Of a stretch of DNA of 64,000 nt, positions 8,779-18,181 are shown piece by piece. The notes under the pieces are model-generated. The model did not search any database. It was given only the letters and a program-made list of their open reading frames with translations, and was not told the origin of the DNA. Where the stretch lies: positions 1-64,000 of the forward strand of contig NZ_JAFCME010000008.1 in assembly GCF_018130065.1 (NCBI RefSeq). The letters run 5' to 3'. Positions within the stretch are counted from its first letter, which is position 1. Each line of letters opens with the position of its first letter. Origin of the DNA: Bradyrhizobium sp. AUGA SZCCT0158 (GTDB lineage: Bacteria; Pseudomonadota; Alphaproteobacteria; Rhizobiales; Xanthobacteraceae). Position numbers and translations under genes: made by a program.

Positions 8779-9675
8779 CTACCGATAACAGCCCTGCTCG
8801 ATCTCCTCGATCAGGCTGCGCGCCTGCGGCTTCCAGCCGAGCTGCCGTGCCCGCACCGCACGCACGCGGCTGTTGGATGCCATCGTGTTTTCAGCCGTGC
8901 CCTCGCCCCATTCGGCGACCGCCTCTTCCATCGACATTGCCGATGGCGGTCCAGCAAAACCCAGCATGCGGTTGATGGCTTCGCAAACCTCGCGCATCGA
9001 ATCCTCGCCATTCTCGGCGAAGTAGAACGCGCCGGCTGGCGCCTTCTCGATCGCGAGCGCATAGAGCGTCACGAGATCGTCGATATGAACGTTCGACCAG
9101 ATATTCTCGCCGGGACCGGCATGGGCCGCGTTGCCGCGTTTTTTCGCGAGCTTTATCAGGAAAGGTACCTGCACGCTGTCGCGTCCCGCCCCATGGCCGA
9201 TGCCGTAGATCAGGCTCGGGCAAATGATGACGGGACGGCAGCCCTTGTCGCGATAGGACAGGATCAATTCGTTCAGCGCGACCCGCGCCGCACGCGCAGG
9301 CGATGGCGTAAACGGCGTGTCTTCATCGAACACCGCATCGGAGCGCTGGCCCTTGGACTGTGTGCCGATGATGCTCGAACCCGAGGTATGGATGAACGGC
9401 TTGCCGCTTCCGGCCAGCGCGCCAAGCAGGGCATCCACCGCGCCCTTGTGATCAGCACTGGCCGCATTGATGACGATGTCGGCGGCGCGCGCCGCTTGCG
9501 CCAAGATCTCTGCGTCATCCAGCGTTCCCGATAACGGCTCGATGCCGCGGGCGCGCACCGCATCGGCCTTTTCCGGGGAACGAACCAGGCCGGTGACCTG
9601 ATGTCCGGCGGCCACGAGATGAGCCGCCACCGATCCGCCGATATAACCGGACGCGCCTGTGCAGAAGATTTTCAT
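8779..9675 (-). CDS. NAD(P)-dependent epimerase/dehydratase family (extended SDR)
   Basis: A 298-aa Rossmann-fold oxidoreductase of the extended SDR class. The nucleotide-binding motif is GASGYIGG near residue 7, with an HTSGSSIIG strand in the middle. The usual YxxxK is not visible where expected (ARVALNELIL replaces it), so this belongs to the atypical NAD-dependent epimerase branch in which the catalytic Tyr is missing. The ATG at 9675 is preferred to a TTG two codons upstream. The substrate cannot be inferred. It is flanked upstream by a family B repeat. Confidence 0.8.
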   Translation of the reverse strand: MKIFCTGASGYIGGSVAAHLVAAGHQVTGLVRSPEKADAVRARGIEPLSGTLDDAEILAQAARAADIVINAASADHKGAVDALLGALAGSGKPFIHTSGSSIIGTQSKGQRSDAVFDEDTPFTPSPARAARVALNELILSYRDKGCRPVIICPSLIYGIGHGAGRDSVQVPFLIKLAKKRGNAAHAGPGENIWSNVHIDDLVTLYALAIEKAPAGAFYFAENGEDSMREVCEAINRMLGFAGPPSAMSMEEAVAEWGEGTAENTMASNSRVRAVRARQLGWKPQARSLIEEIEQGCYR

Positions 9676-9692
9676 TCTCAACCTCTATCTAT

Positions 9693-9838
9693 CGTCATTG
9701 CCTGCAACAAACGCGAAGCGTTTGTGCAAGGGAGCGAAGCGGACGAAGCATCTATAGCGCCGCAAGCTGAAACATGGATTGCTTCGCGGAGCCTGTCATC
9801 GGGCGGCGCTTCGCGCCGACCCGTTGGCTCGCAATGAC
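9693..9838. repeat. Dispersed inverted repeat, family B (copy 2)
   Basis: It begins cgtcattgcc and ends ggctcgcaatgac, and contains the family segment ggattgcttcgcggagcctg, shared with 10600-10715. The central part differs from the other copies. It lies between the SDR start and the dienelactone hydrolase stop. Confidence 0.7.
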
Positions 9839-9849
9839 AAGGAGACGTC

Positions 9850-10524
9850 TTACCCTAGATGCTTCCTGAAAAACTCCGTAGCGCGGCCCCAGGCGAGCTC
9901 CGCGCACTGCCGGTCGTGCACCGACAGGCGCTGTTCGTTGCCAAAGCCGTGCTCGGCGTCATAGCGGAACAGCTCCAGCGACTTGCCCGCTTCCTTCATC
10001 GCCTTTTCGAAACCGTCGACCAGCGCCGGCGTGCACCAGTCGTCCTTGTTGGCGAAGTGGCCCTGCAGCGGAATTTTCACGTCCGCCGGTTTTGCCGCCT
10101 GCTCGGGCGGGATGCCGTAGAACACCACACCGGCCGTGAGCTCCGGAATCTTGGTGGCGCCGATGATGGTGACGGCACCGCCGAGACAAAAGCCGGTCAG
10201 GCCGACCTTGGCGCCGTTCTTGGCGAGATATTGCGCGGCGCCGCGCACGGTCTGCGTCGTCGCATCCATGAAATCCAGCGAGTTCATCTCTTTGCCGGCG
10301 GCGTCCGTGTCGTGATACGGCACCACCGTGCCCTTGTAGAGATCCGGCGCCAGCGCGTCGAACCCGGCCGCCGCGAAGCGGTCGCACATGCCCTTGATCT
10401 GGTCCTGCAGCCCCCACCATTCCTGGATCACGACCACGCCCGGCGCGTTGCCGCGCGCCGCATTGGCGAGATAGCCGGCCGCGTCCTTGCCGTCGGGACG
10501 CTTGAAAGTGATGCTGGTTCCCAT
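9850..10524 (-). CDS. Dienelactone hydrolase family protein
   Basis: A 224-aa alpha/beta hydrolase of the carboxymethylenebutenolidase type. The catalytic triad is visible: nucleophile Cys113 in GFCLGGAV, an aspartate at 161 or 162 (NKDDWC) and His192 (AEHGFG); Glu36 in QEWWG matches the residue that activates the cysteine in DLH. The length matches the family. The ATG at 10524 is chosen because it begins the conserved sequence; an upstream in-frame extension would run through a dispersed repeat. Possible substrates are dienelactone or other cyclic esters. It is not linked to a chlorocatechol operon here. Confidence 0.88.
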   Translation of the reverse strand: MGTSITFKRPDGKDAAGYLANAARGNAPGVVVIQEWWGLQDQIKGMCDRFAAAGFDALAPDLYKGTVVPYHDTDAAGKEMNSLDFMDATTQTVRGAAQYLAKNGAKVGLTGFCLGGAVTIIGATKIPELTAGVVFYGIPPEQAAKPADVKIPLQGHFANKDDWCTPALVDGFEKAMKEAGKSLELFRYDAEHGFGNEQRLSVHDRQCAELAWGRATEFFRKHLG

Positions 10525-10599
10525 GGGGTCCTCCGTATTTTTTGGGGAGCGATTGGCGGCCATTTTGTCCGCTGTGGGGTCCGGAAGCAATCCATTAGC

Positions 10600-10715
10600 C
10601 GTCATTGCGAGCGCAGCGAAGCAATCCATGCCGCCGCATAACGGATAGGTGGATTGCTTCGCGGAGCCTGTCCATCCGGCGGCGCTGCACGCCGACCGGG
10701 TGGCTCGCAATGACG
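10600..10715. repeat. Dispersed inverted repeat, family B (copy 3)
   Basis: It opens cgtcattgcgagcgcagcga and closes ggctcgcaatgacg, with gaagcaatccatg facing ggtggattgcttcg inside. It is the most symmetrical copy in the window and lies between the hydrolase start and the fbcH terminator. Confidence 0.78.
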
Positions 10716-10720
10716 AACCC

Positions 10721-10747
10721 AACAAAAAAGCCCCCGCAGGGGCTTTT
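10721..10747 (-). terminator. Rho-independent terminator of fbcFH
   Basis: Nine-base arms (aaaagcccc at 10726-10734 and ggggctttt at 10739-10747) enclose a four-base loop. Read on the minus strand the hairpin is followed by TTTTTTGTT. It sits 24 bases after the fbcH stop codon. Confidence 0.85.
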
Positions 10748-10770
10748 CCGAATTGCGATGAACCCAGCGC

Positions 10771-12843
10771 TTAGTGCGCGTTGGCCCAGACCTTCTTCTT
10801 GGTGAAGTACAGCAACCCCGTGAGCAGGATCAGGAACACGAACACCTGCAGACCGAGCCGCTTCCGCGCCTCCATGTGCGGTTCCGCGGTCCACATCAGG
10901 AACGTGGTGACGTCCTTGGAGTACTGCGCGACGGTGGCCGGCGCGCCGTCGTCATAGGTCACCTGGCCGTCACTGAGCGGCTTCGGCATCTTGATGGCGT
11001 GGCCGGGGAAGTACTTGTTGTAATAGGAACCTTCTGGAAGCGAGAAGCCGGCTGGCGGCTTGTCTTCATAGCCCTGCAGCACGGCCGAAACGTAATCCGG
11101 GCCCTGCTCCTGGTACTGGGTGAAGAAGTCGACCAGGAACTGCGGAAAGCCGCGCGGGTAGGAACGCGCCTTGTTGATCAGCGACAGGTCCGGCGGAAAC
11201 GCGCCGCCATTGGCGGCCCGCGCCGCATTCTCGTTCGGGAACGGTGACGGGAAATAGTCGGCCGGCCGGCCCGGCCGCTCGAACATCTCGCCCTTGTCGT
11301 CCGGACCGTCCTTGACCTTGTAATCGGACGCGAACGCTGCCGCCTGCGCCACCGAATAACCGGGACCGCCGGCTTCGGCGAGGTTGCGGAAGGCGATGTA
11401 GGACAGGCCGTGACAGGACGCGCAGACTTCCTTGTAAACCTTCAGGCCGCGCTGCAGCGCGCCGCGATCGAACTTGCCGACCGGGCCAGCGAACGACCAC
11501 TTGTTTCCGGGCGGTTTTTCCTGGCCCTCCGCCGCGCGAGCATGCTGCATGCCGCCGGCCAACAACCCGCCGGCGACGAGGAGCGCAAGCACCGTCGAAA
11601 CCATCGGTGTCGACTTGCTTCCGGTCTTGGCCAGCACGTCGTCGGCGATCGAATTCGGCACCGGCCGCGGCGTCTCGATCCGGCTCAAGAGCGGCAGCAG
11701 GATCAGGAAATAGGCGAAGTACATGAAGGTCAGGATCCGGCCGGCGACCACGTAGATGCCTTCGGCGGGCTTGGAACCGAGCCAGCCCAGCAGCAGACAG
11801 ACGACGACGAAGACCCAGAAGAACTGCTTCGCCAGCGGGCGATACTTCGAGGAGCGGGTCTTCGCGTTGTCCAGCCAGGGCAGGAAAGCCAGGATCAGGA
11901 TCGCACCGAACATCGCCACCACACCGGCGAGCTTGTTCGGGATCGAGCGCAGGATCGCGTAGAACGGCAGATAGTACCATTCCGGCACGATATGCGGCGG
12001 CGTCACGCCGGGATTGGCCGGGATGTAGTTGTCGGCTTCGCCGAGATAGTTCGGCATGTAGAAGATGAACCAGGCGAAGAACAGCAGGAAGCAGGAGACG
12101 CCGAACGCATCCTTGATGGTGGCGTAGGGCGTGAAAGGCACGGTGTCCTTTTCGGTCTTCGCCTCGACGCCGGCCGGATTGTTCTGGCCCGCAACGTGCA
12201 GCGCCCAGATGTGCAGCACGACCACGCCGGCGATCACGAACGGCAACAGATAGTGCAGCGAGAAGAAGCGGTTCAGCGTCGGATTGCCGACCGAATAGCC
12301 GCCCCACAGCAGCGTCACGATGCTCTCGCCGAAATACGGCACGGCCGAGAACAGATTGGTGATGACGGTGGCGCCCCAGAAGCTCATCTGGCCCCACGGC
12401 AGCACGTAACCCATGAAGCCGGTCGCCATCATCAAGAGGTAGATGATGACGCCGAGGATCCAGAGGATTTCGCGCGGCTCCTTGTACGACCCGTAATACA
12501 GGCCGCGGAACATGTGGATGTAGACGGCGAAGAAGAACATCGAGGCGCCACAGGCGTGCATATTGCGCAGCAGCCAGCCGTAGTTGACGTCGCGGACGAT
12601 CAGTTCGACCGATTTGAAAGCGAGATCGGCATGCGGCGTGTAGTGCATCGCCAGGATCACGCCGGTCACGATCTGCAGGGCCAGCATCATCGAGAGGATG
12701 GCGCCGAAGGTCCACCAGTAGTTCAGGTTACGCGGCGTCGGATAGGCCACGAACGAGGAATGGACGAGACCCATGATCGGGAGACGCCGTTCGATCCACT
12801 TCAAGGCGGGGTTGGTCGGCTGGAAATCGGATGGTCCGCTCAT
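10771..12843 (-). CDS. fbcH: Fused cytochrome b / cytochrome c1 of the bc1 complex
   Basis: A 690-aa precursor joining two subunits of ubiquinol:cytochrome c oxidoreductase. The first 410 or so residues are a complete cytochrome b with eight membrane helices and the Qo-site motif PEWY. A linker then leads to a signal-peptide-like segment ending in ARA, and cytochrome c1 with the heme motif CASCH near residue 475 and a C-terminal membrane anchor. In Bradyrhizobium the fused fbcH product is known to be cleaved after export to give both cytochromes. It follows the Rieske gene on the same strand by 65 bases and ends at a terminator. Confidence 0.97.
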   Translation of the reverse strand: MSGPSDFQPTNPALKWIERRLPIMGLVHSSFVAYPTPRNLNYWWTFGAILSMMLALQIVTGVILAMHYTPHADLAFKSVELIVRDVNYGWLLRNMHACGASMFFFAVYIHMFRGLYYGSYKEPREILWILGVIIYLLMMATGFMGYVLPWGQMSFWGATVITNLFSAVPYFGESIVTLLWGGYSVGNPTLNRFFSLHYLLPFVIAGVVVLHIWALHVAGQNNPAGVEAKTEKDTVPFTPYATIKDAFGVSCFLLFFAWFIFYMPNYLGEADNYIPANPGVTPPHIVPEWYYLPFYAILRSIPNKLAGVVAMFGAILILAFLPWLDNAKTRSSKYRPLAKQFFWVFVVVCLLLGWLGSKPAEGIYVVAGRILTFMYFAYFLILLPLLSRIETPRPVPNSIADDVLAKTGSKSTPMVSTVLALLVAGGLLAGGMQHARAAEGQEKPPGNKWSFAGPVGKFDRGALQRGLKVYKEVCASCHGLSYIAFRNLAEAGGPGYSVAQAAAFASDYKVKDGPDDKGEMFERPGRPADYFPSPFPNENAARAANGGAFPPDLSLINKARSYPRGFPQFLVDFFTQYQEQGPDYVSAVLQGYEDKPPAGFSLPEGSYYNKYFPGHAIKMPKPLSDGQVTYDDGAPATVAQYSKDVTTFLMWTAEPHMEARKRLGLQVFVFLILLTGLLYFTKKKVWANAH

Positions 12844-12908
12844 TGATGCGATCCTGAGGAAGTAAAACGACGCGACGGATTAAGGTCCCGGACGGGCGTC
12901 CGGGGGCC

Positions 12909-13439
12909 TTAGCCGATCTGGATTTTGGTATCGGAAACGAACGTGTAGGGCGGCACCGGCAGGTTGGTCGGCGCCGGGCCCGAGCGGATGCGGCCCGAGG
13001 TGTCGTACACCGAACCGTGGCAGGGGCAGAAGAAGCCGTCGTAACTGCCCTCATGGGCGATCGGGATGCAGCCGAGATGGGTGCAGATGCCGATCACGAC
13101 CAGCCACTGGTCATGGCCCGCCTTGACGCGTGCCGAGTCGGGCTGCGGATCGGGCAGGCTCGACAGCGAAACCTTTTGTGCCTCTTCGATCTGCTTCTTG
13201 GTGCGGTGGCTGATGTAGATCGGCTTGCCGCGCCAGAAGACCTTGATGTCCTGCCCTTCGGCAATCGGCGTCAGATCGACCTCGATCGGCGCACCGGCCG
13301 CGATCGTCGAGGCGTCCGGGTTCATCTGGGCAACGAGCGGCCACACGGTGGCAGCGGCGCCTACGGCGGCGACGGCCCCCGTTGCAACAAAAAGAAAATC
13401 ACGGCGTGTCGGATGGTCCGCCGAAGACGCTGTCGTCAC
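12909..13439 (-). CDS. fbcF: Rieske iron-sulfur protein of the bc1 complex
   Basis: A 176-aa [2Fe-2S] subunit that passes electrons from ubiquinol to cytochrome c1. It has a Tat-type anchor ([11 protein letters not shown], residues 11-21) and one membrane helix. The cluster ligands are Cys119 and His121 (CTHLGC) and Cys138 and His141 (CPCHGS), with Cys124 and Cys140 as the stabilising disulfide. The GTG at 13439 is chosen because it gives the family's usual length and the [13 protein letters not shown] start, with AAGGG upstream; longer frames extend into unrelated sequence. It is the first gene of the fbcFH operon. Confidence 0.95.
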   Translation of the reverse strand: MTTASSADHPTRRDFLFVATGAVAAVGAAATVWPLVAQMNPDASTIAAGAPIEVDLTPIAEGQDIKVFWRGKPIYISHRTKKQIEEAQKVSLSSLPDPQPDSARVKAGHDQWLVVIGICTHLGCIPIAHEGSYDGFFCPCHGSVYDTSGRIRSGPAPTNLPVPPYTFVSDTKIQIG

Positions 13440-13717
13440 GATTCCAAGCCCTTTCTCATCTGCAGCCAGCGGAACCGCCCCGGAGACGCTGGAATCGCGC
13501 CCGAAAGTGGCTGCCGGCGCCCGCGGCCCCCGCGGCGGCAGAAAGACCACTTTTCCCGGCCAATCCGGGCGGAACAAGCAGTCCAGAATCGTTCTATTGG
13601 CACCCTTGCCGTAAGAGCGCAAGCCCGCTATCGGCTCGCAAGCGTGCAATGCACTAAATCCGCGTCGAGCTGTGATTATTCAGTCATTTCATCAGGGCTT
13701 CACGGGCCGCCAGCATC

Positions 13718-14173
13718 ATGCAGATTGCGCTATTCCAGCCCGATATCCCCCAGAACACCGGAACGATTCTGCGCCTGTGCGCGTGCCTGGATGTCGCGGC
13801 CCACATTATCGAGCCCGCGGGCTTTCCGGTCTCCGACCGGCATTTCCGCCGCTCCGGCATGGACTATCTCGACCATGTCGCTATTACACGCCACGACTCA
13901 TGGTCAAAATTCGAACAATGGCGTAACGACGGGGGTTTCCGGCTGGTCCTGTTTACGACCAAGGGGGCCGGTTCCTATCTGGAGTACCGCTACCAGCGGG
14001 ACGACGTCCTGCTGTTCGGGCGGGAATCCGCAGGGGTCCCCGACGAGGTCGCCGGCGTCGCCGATGCACGGCTGGTGATCCCGATCAAGCCGGGCCTGCG
14101 TTCGCTCAACGTCGCGATGGCGGCCGCCATGGCACTGGGCGAGGCGCTGCGGCAAACCGGTTCCAAAACTTGA
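13718..14173 (+). CDS. trmL: tRNA (cytidine(34)-2'-O)-methyltransferase
   Basis: A 151-aa SPOUT-class methyltransferase acting on the wobble base of tRNA-Leu isoacceptors using SAM. Family motifs are QPDIPQNTGTILRLCACL at the N-terminus, then LLFGRESAGVP and IPIKPGLRSLNVAMAAAMAL, which build the trefoil knot that binds SAM. The length matches TrmL. It is divergent from fbcF across 278 bases in which I see no other gene, and precedes the queuosine genes. Confidence 0.93.
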   Translation: MQIALFQPDIPQNTGTILRLCACLDVAAHIIEPAGFPVSDRHFRRSGMDYLDHVAITRHDSWSKFEQWRNDGGFRLVLFTTKGAGSYLEYRYQRDDVLLFGRESAGVPDEVAGVADARLVIPIKPGLRSLNVAMAAAMALGEALRQTGSKT

Positions 14174-14205
14174 TTGAGAAGGCTTGATCGGGACCTGATG
14201 GAGAG

Positions 14206-14841
14206 ATGGTGAGTTACGCGGTCAAAGAGATCTTTCTGACCCTGCAGGGCGAAGGCGCGCATGCCGGCCGTGCGGCCGTGTTTTGTCGTTTCGCCGGCTG
14301 CAATCTCTGGACCGGCCGCGAACAGGACCGGAGCTCCGCCACCTGCAAATTCTGCGACACCGATTTCGTCGGCACCGACGGCACGCTGGGCGGCCGCTAT
14401 GCCTCGGCCGATGAGCTCGCCGACACCATCGCCGCGCAATGGACCGGCGCCAACAACAACTGCTACGTCGTGCTGACCGGCGGCGAGCCGCTGCTGCAGG
14501 TGGACACGCCGTTCATCGACGCGCTGCATGCGCGCGGCTTCGAGATCGGCATCGAAACCAACGGCACCATCGAGCCGCCCGAGGGCATGGACTGGGTCTG
14601 CGTCAGCCCGAAAGCCGGCTCCGATCTCGTGGTGCGCCGGGGCCATGAATTGAAGCTGGTCTATCCGCAAGCGGATGCAGCGCCCGAGCAATTCGAAGGT
14701 CTCGCCTTCGAGCGCTTCTCGCTGCAGCCGATGGATGGACCCGACGTGGTCGAAAACACCGCACGCGCGATCGACTATTGCCTGCAGCACCCGCAATGGC
14801 GACTCAGCCTGCAGACACACAAGACACTCGGTATCAGGTAG
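14206..14841 (+). CDS. queE: 7-carboxy-7-deazaguanine synthase
   Basis: A 211-aa radical-SAM enzyme converting 6-carboxytetrahydropterin to 7-carboxy-7-deazaguanine in queuosine synthesis. The N-terminal EIFLTLQGEGAHAGR and the cluster cysteines are clear. The proteobacterial spacing is Cys32 - 14 residues - Cys47 - 2 residues - Cys50 (AGCNLW then CKFCDTDF). TGGEPLLQ follows. It lies 32 bases after trmL and directly before queD, consistent with a tRNA-modification operon. Confidence 0.95.
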   Translation: MVSYAVKEIFLTLQGEGAHAGRAAVFCRFAGCNLWTGREQDRSSATCKFCDTDFVGTDGTLGGRYASADELADTIAAQWTGANNNCYVVLTGGEPLLQVDTPFIDALHARGFEIGIETNGTIEPPEGMDWVCVSPKAGSDLVVRRGHELKLVYPQADAAPEQFEGLAFERFSLQPMDGPDVVENTARAIDYCLQHPQWRLSLQTHKTLGIR

Positions 14842-14873
14842 TACTGGCATCAGATAGGATTTGAGCTTTCACA

Positions 14874-15239
14874 ATGTGGGAACTGACGAAATCGTTTCGC
14901 TTCGAGGCCGCACATTCGCTGCCGGGAACGACCTTTGGCGCTGATAGTGAAGAGATTCACGGCCACTCGTTTCGCGCCGAAGTGAGCATGCGCGGCACGC
15001 CCGATCCCGCCACGGGGATGGTGCTCGATCTCGGCCTGCTGGAACGCAGCATGGCGGAGGTCCAGAAGGCGCTCGACCACAAGCTCCTCAACAAGGTCGA
15101 GGCGCTCGGCCCGCCGACCCTGGAAAACCTGTCCCGCTTCATCTGGGAGCGGGTCCAGCACGCCGGAAAGATCACCCGCGTCAGCGTTCACCGCGACAGC
15201 TGCAACGAGAGCTGCACCTATTACGGTCCGCAAGGCTAG
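14874..15239 (+). CDS. queD: 6-carboxytetrahydropterin synthase (QueD), cysteine-less variant
   Basis: A 121-aa tunnelling-fold enzyme that turns 7,8-dihydroneopterin triphosphate into 6-carboxytetrahydropterin. The zinc ligands are His14 (EAAHSLPG), His29 and His31 (IHGHSF). The C-terminal [12 protein letters not shown] matches the QueD pattern. The catalytic cysteine that precedes HGH by four residues in well-known QueD enzymes is a serine here (Ser25 in [11 protein letters not shown]). It may be a natural subfamily difference or imply another general base. It directly follows queE, which supports the assignment, and ends four bases before hemF. Confidence 0.88.
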   Translation: MWELTKSFRFEAAHSLPGTTFGADSEEIHGHSFRAEVSMRGTPDPATGMVLDLGLLERSMAEVQKALDHKLLNKVEALGPPTLENLSRFIWERVQHAGKITRVSVHRDSCNESCTYYGPQG

Positions 15240-15243
15240 ACCG

Positions 15244-16131
15244 ATGGACGTCACCGTCATCGAGGATCGCAAGGCGCGGGCGCGGGGCTGGTTCGAAGCG
15301 CTGCGCGACGACATCTGCGCGGCCTTCGAGCGGCTCGAAGACGATGCACCCGCCTCACTCTATCCCGGCAGCGCGGGGCGCTTCGTGCGCACGCCGTGGG
15401 ACCGTGCCGACCATACCGGCAAACCCGGTGGCGGCGGCGTGATGTCGATGATGTACGGACGGTTGTTCGAGAAAGTCGGCGTGCATTGCTCGACGGTGCA
15501 TGGCGAATTCAGCCCCGAATTCCGCTCGCAGATTCCGGGCGCCACCGATGACCCCAGGTTCTGGGCATCCGGCATCTCCGTCATCGCGCATATGCGCAAC
15601 CCGCACGTTCCTGCCGTGCACATGAACACCCGCTTCGTGGTGACGACGAAGACGTGGTTCGGCGGCGGCGCCGACCTGACGCCGGTGCTCGACCGGCGCC
15701 GCAGCCAGGAAGACGCCGACACGATCGCCTTTCACGCGGCGATGAAGCAGGCATGCAGCGGGCCGAACGGCGCTGCCGATTATGACCGATACAAGAAATG
15801 GTGCGACGAATATTTCTACCTGCCGCATCGCAAGGAAGCGCGCGGCATCGGCGGGATTTTCTATGATCACCACGATTCAGGTGACTGGGATGCCGACCTC
15901 GCTTTCACCCAGGACGTCGGCCGCGCCTTCCTGAAAATCTACCCCGAACTGGTACGGAAGAATTTCGACACCTCCTGGACACCGGCCGATCGCGAGGAGC
16001 AACTGGTGCGCCGCGGACGCTACGTCGAATTCAACCTGCTCTATGACCGCGGCACCACCTTTGGCCTGAAGACCGGCGGCAATGTCGATTCAATCCTGTC
16101 GTCGATGCCCCCCGAAGTGAAATGGCCCTGA
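15244..16131 (+). CDS. hemF: Oxygen-dependent coproporphyrinogen III oxidase
   Basis: A 295-aa cytoplasmic enzyme that oxidatively decarboxylates coproporphyrinogen III to protoporphyrinogen IX using O2. Characteristic blocks include [42 protein letters not shown] and the C-terminal [13 protein letters not shown]. The length is typical. It starts four bases after queD and overlaps the following HAD gene, so it is likely part of one transcript with queED. Confidence 0.97.
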   Translation: MDVTVIEDRKARARGWFEALRDDICAAFERLEDDAPASLYPGSAGRFVRTPWDRADHTGKPGGGGVMSMMYGRLFEKVGVHCSTVHGEFSPEFRSQIPGATDDPRFWASGISVIAHMRNPHVPAVHMNTRFVVTTKTWFGGGADLTPVLDRRRSQEDADTIAFHAAMKQACSGPNGAADYDRYKKWCDEYFYLPHRKEARGIGGIFYDHHDSGDWDADLAFTQDVGRAFLKIYPELVRKNFDTSWTPADREEQLVRRGRYVEFNLLYDRGTTFGLKTGGNVDSILSSMPPEVKWP

Positions 16132-16874
16132 CCAGAATGGCCCTGAACAAGATGACACAGCTGCCTCGCGCCATGCTGATCGACATGGACGACACCATCC
16201 TGTCGGCCTATGGCCGCCCCGAGATCGCCTGGAACAATGTCGCGGCGGAATTTGCCGATGAGTTGGGCGCCATCACATCGCAACAGGTCGCCGCGGCGAT
16301 CGTGGATTCCGGCCGGAAATTCTGGGCCGCGGCCTCAGCCGAATGGCGGCTGAAGCTCGAGGAGGCCCGACATATCGTGGTCGGCAACGGATTTGCAGCG
16401 CTTGCCGCCGCCGGCCACGCGCCGCTGTCGCAGGATCTCGCCGCACGGCTCGCCATCCGGTTCCATGCCTACCGCGAGGAAGAGATGTTCGTCTTCCCCG
16501 GCGCGCATGACGCGATCGACGCGCTGAAGGCGCACGGGGTGAAGCTGGCACTGGTGACCAACGGCGCCGCCGGTCCGCAGCGCGCCAAGGTCGAACGTTT
16601 CGCGCTGTCGCACAGGTTCGATCACATCCAGATCGAGGGCGAGCACGGCTTCGGCAAACCGGAAGAGCGCGCCTATCTGCACGCGATGGAGGCCCTCGGC
16701 GTCACCGCGCCCGAGACCTGGATGATCGGCGACAATCTGGAATGGGAAGTCGTGGCGCCGCAGCGCCTCGGCATCTACGCGATCTGGATCGACGTACACG
16801 GCGACGGCCTCCCCGCGGATTCAACGATCAAGCCCGACCGCATCATCCGCTCGCTGACCGAGTTGCTGCCTTAG
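16122..16874 (+). CDS. HAD-family hydrolase (haloacid dehalogenase-like phosphatase)
   Basis: A 250-aa HAD phosphatase. All four motifs are visible: DMDDTIL (nucleophile aspartate), LVTNGAAG, the lysine of [10 protein letters not shown] and [10 protein letters not shown]. The cap inserted after motif I is helical (subfamily IA/C1). The start overlaps the hemF stop; in-frame ATGs at 16137 and 16152 are alternatives and none has a strong ribosome site. Sugar phosphates or pyridoxal phosphate are common substrates for such enzymes; nothing here decides. Translational coupling to hemF is likely. Confidence 0.85.
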   Translation: MALTRMALNKMTQLPRAMLIDMDDTILSAYGRPEIAWNNVAAEFADELGAITSQQVAAAIVDSGRKFWAAASAEWRLKLEEARHIVVGNGFAALAAAGHAPLSQDLAARLAIRFHAYREEEMFVFPGAHDAIDALKAHGVKLALVTNGAAGPQRAKVERFALSHRFDHIQIEGEHGFGKPEERAYLHAMEALGVTAPETWMIGDNLEWEVVAPQRLGIYAIWIDVHGDGLPADSTIKPDRIIRSLTELLP

Positions 16875-16977
16875 AGCGTTTTCGAGCGGCGCATGCCCTC
16901 GGACTTGATCCGGGGGTGTGGATACCGGTTCGTGTGAAGAAAACGCGTCAAAACAAGAGTCTAGAGCTTCGGTTCCA
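16873..16977. repeat. Dispersed element, family F (copy 1)
   Basis: It begins agagcgttttcgagcggcgc, contains gtggataccggttcg and agaaaacgcgtcaaaacaag, and ends tctagagcttcggttcc. The same modules occur inverted at 46011-46114 and in shortened form at 56226-56290. It is non-coding and placed right after a stop codon. Confidence 0.75.
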
Positions 16978-17075
16978 CCGCGCTAATCTCCACCGCGAAA
17001 ACCGCCGGCCGTGATCGGCCTGTCATGACCGATCGCTAGCCTGCCCATCGCGTCAATCAGCGCGGAGGGTAGATC

Positions 17076-17336
17076 ATGGAATTGAAGCCAGGCGATGTTG
17101 TTATCCTGAAATCCGGCGGTCACCCGCTGACGGTGGCCGAGGTCAACGACGACACGGTCGAGTGTCTGTGGATGGGCGGCGAAGGCGATCTGTTTCGCGA
17201 AACGCTTCCCAAGGCCGTGCTCGAATCCGCCGAAATCGATGATGCGGAAGATGAGGACGAGGATGAAGACGAGAGCGAAGACAACGAAGATGAGGACGAC
17301 GACCACAAGAAGAAAAAGAGCAAGAAGGTAGCGTAA
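17076..17336 (+). CDS. DUF2158 (YodC-like) protein with acidic tail
   Basis: An 86-aa protein. Residues 1-47 form the small beta-barrel-like DUF2158 domain (LKPGDVVILKSGGHPLTV and CLWMGGEGDLF). Residues 52-77 are almost purely Asp/Glu and the end is a lysine cluster (KKKKSKK), so the tail is strongly bipolar and disordered. GGAGG precedes the ATG. It stands alone and is followed by its own terminator. DUF2158 proteins have no established function. Confidence 0.85.
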   Translation: MELKPGDVVILKSGGHPLTVAEVNDDTVECLWMGGEGDLFRETLPKAVLESAEIDDAEDEDEDEDESEDNEDEDDDHKKKKSKKVA

Positions 17337-17346
17337 AGCACTCCTG

Positions 17347-17385
17347 CGATACCGCCGGGTCAGGATGCCCGGCGGTATCGTTTTT
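17347..17385 (+). terminator. Rho-independent terminator after the DUF2158 gene
   Basis: Thirteen-base perfect arms (cgataccgccggg at 17347-17359 and cccggcggtatcg at 17368-17380) with an 8-base loop, followed by TTTTT. The position ten bases after the stop codon fits. It may also limit read-through from the converging TSUP gene. Confidence 0.9.
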
Positions 17386-17400
17386 CCAACCGACCGCGTT

Positions 17401-18171
17401 CTAACCGATGAGAGACCGCGCGGCGGTTGAGATCATCACCACGCCGCCGGTGATGACGGCGGCGTCGAGGATCGCGGTGTGGATATGCACCGGCATGCGC
17501 TCGACAAAGGCCTTGGCGAGGAACGCGCCGGGAAGCGAGATAGCCCCGATCAGGATCGCAAAGGCGAGCACCTGCGCGGTGACGGCGCCGGCCAGGCCGA
17601 ACACCGAAATTTTGACGATTGAGGTCGCAACCGAGATCACGGCGTCGGTGGCGATTACGGCTGCGCCTTCGAGGCCGACCGCCATCAACAGCGACAGCAG
17701 GATCACGCCGGAGCCCGAGGTGCCGCCGACCACCACGCCATAGCCGACCGCGCCGGCGCCGAGTCCGGCGTCGCTGATCCTGATATCGCGGCGTTTGGCA
17801 AAACGGCGCAGCGGCACGCTCAGAATCAACATGCTGCCGATCACCAGCGCCGCGCCGGCACCGGACAGCCGCGTATAGCCGTAAGCCCCGAGCGCCGTGG
17901 TCAACGCCGCGGCCGATATCACGATCAGCGCGCGGCGGCGGTCGGCATAGCGGACATAAGCGACGAAGCGGCTGATATTGGTGAAGATCGAGGAGATCGC
18001 GATGATCGGCACCACTGGCTCGGCGCCGATCAACGGCACCAGCACCAGCGGCATCAGCGCGCCGGTGCCGTAACCGGCGAGGCCGCCGACCACGGAAGCA
18101 AACAGCGCCACGCCGGCGACCAGCAACAGCTGCACGATCGAGATGTCGGCAAAGCCTGCGAGAATATTCAC
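17401..18171 (-). CDS. TSUP family (TauE/SafE) membrane permease
   Basis: A 256-aa inner-membrane protein with about eight hydrophobic segments and the TSUP signatures GGLAGYGTGALMPLVLVPL and its C-terminal counterpart GYGVVVGGTSGSGVILLSLL. Members export or import organosulfur compounds, sulfite or similar anions. The GTG at 18171, 11 bases downstream of the cca stop, is preferred; a longer frame would overlap cca by more than 20 codons. It is the last gene of the minus-strand operon beginning with the DUF1285 gene. The substrate is unknown. Confidence 0.85.
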   Translation of the reverse strand: MNILAGFADISIVQLLLVAGVALFASVVGGLAGYGTGALMPLVLVPLIGAEPVVPIIAISSIFTNISRFVAYVRYADRRRALIVISAAALTTALGAYGYTRLSGAGAALVIGSMLILSVPLRRFAKRRDIRISDAGLGAGAVGYGVVVGGTSGSGVILLSLLMAVGLEGAAVIATDAVISVATSIVKISVFGLAGAVTAQVLAFAILIGAISLPGAFLAKAFVERMPVHIHTAILDAAVITGGVVMISTAARSLIG

Positions 18172-18181
18172 GGATGCCGTT

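Noticed and set aside
11066..12715. Long minus-strand frame of about 550 codons inside fbcH
   Set aside because: It is a frame-shifted shadow of the cytochrome b/c1 gene: Arg/Ala-rich composition, no family motifs, no ribosome site. The true frame is unmistakable.
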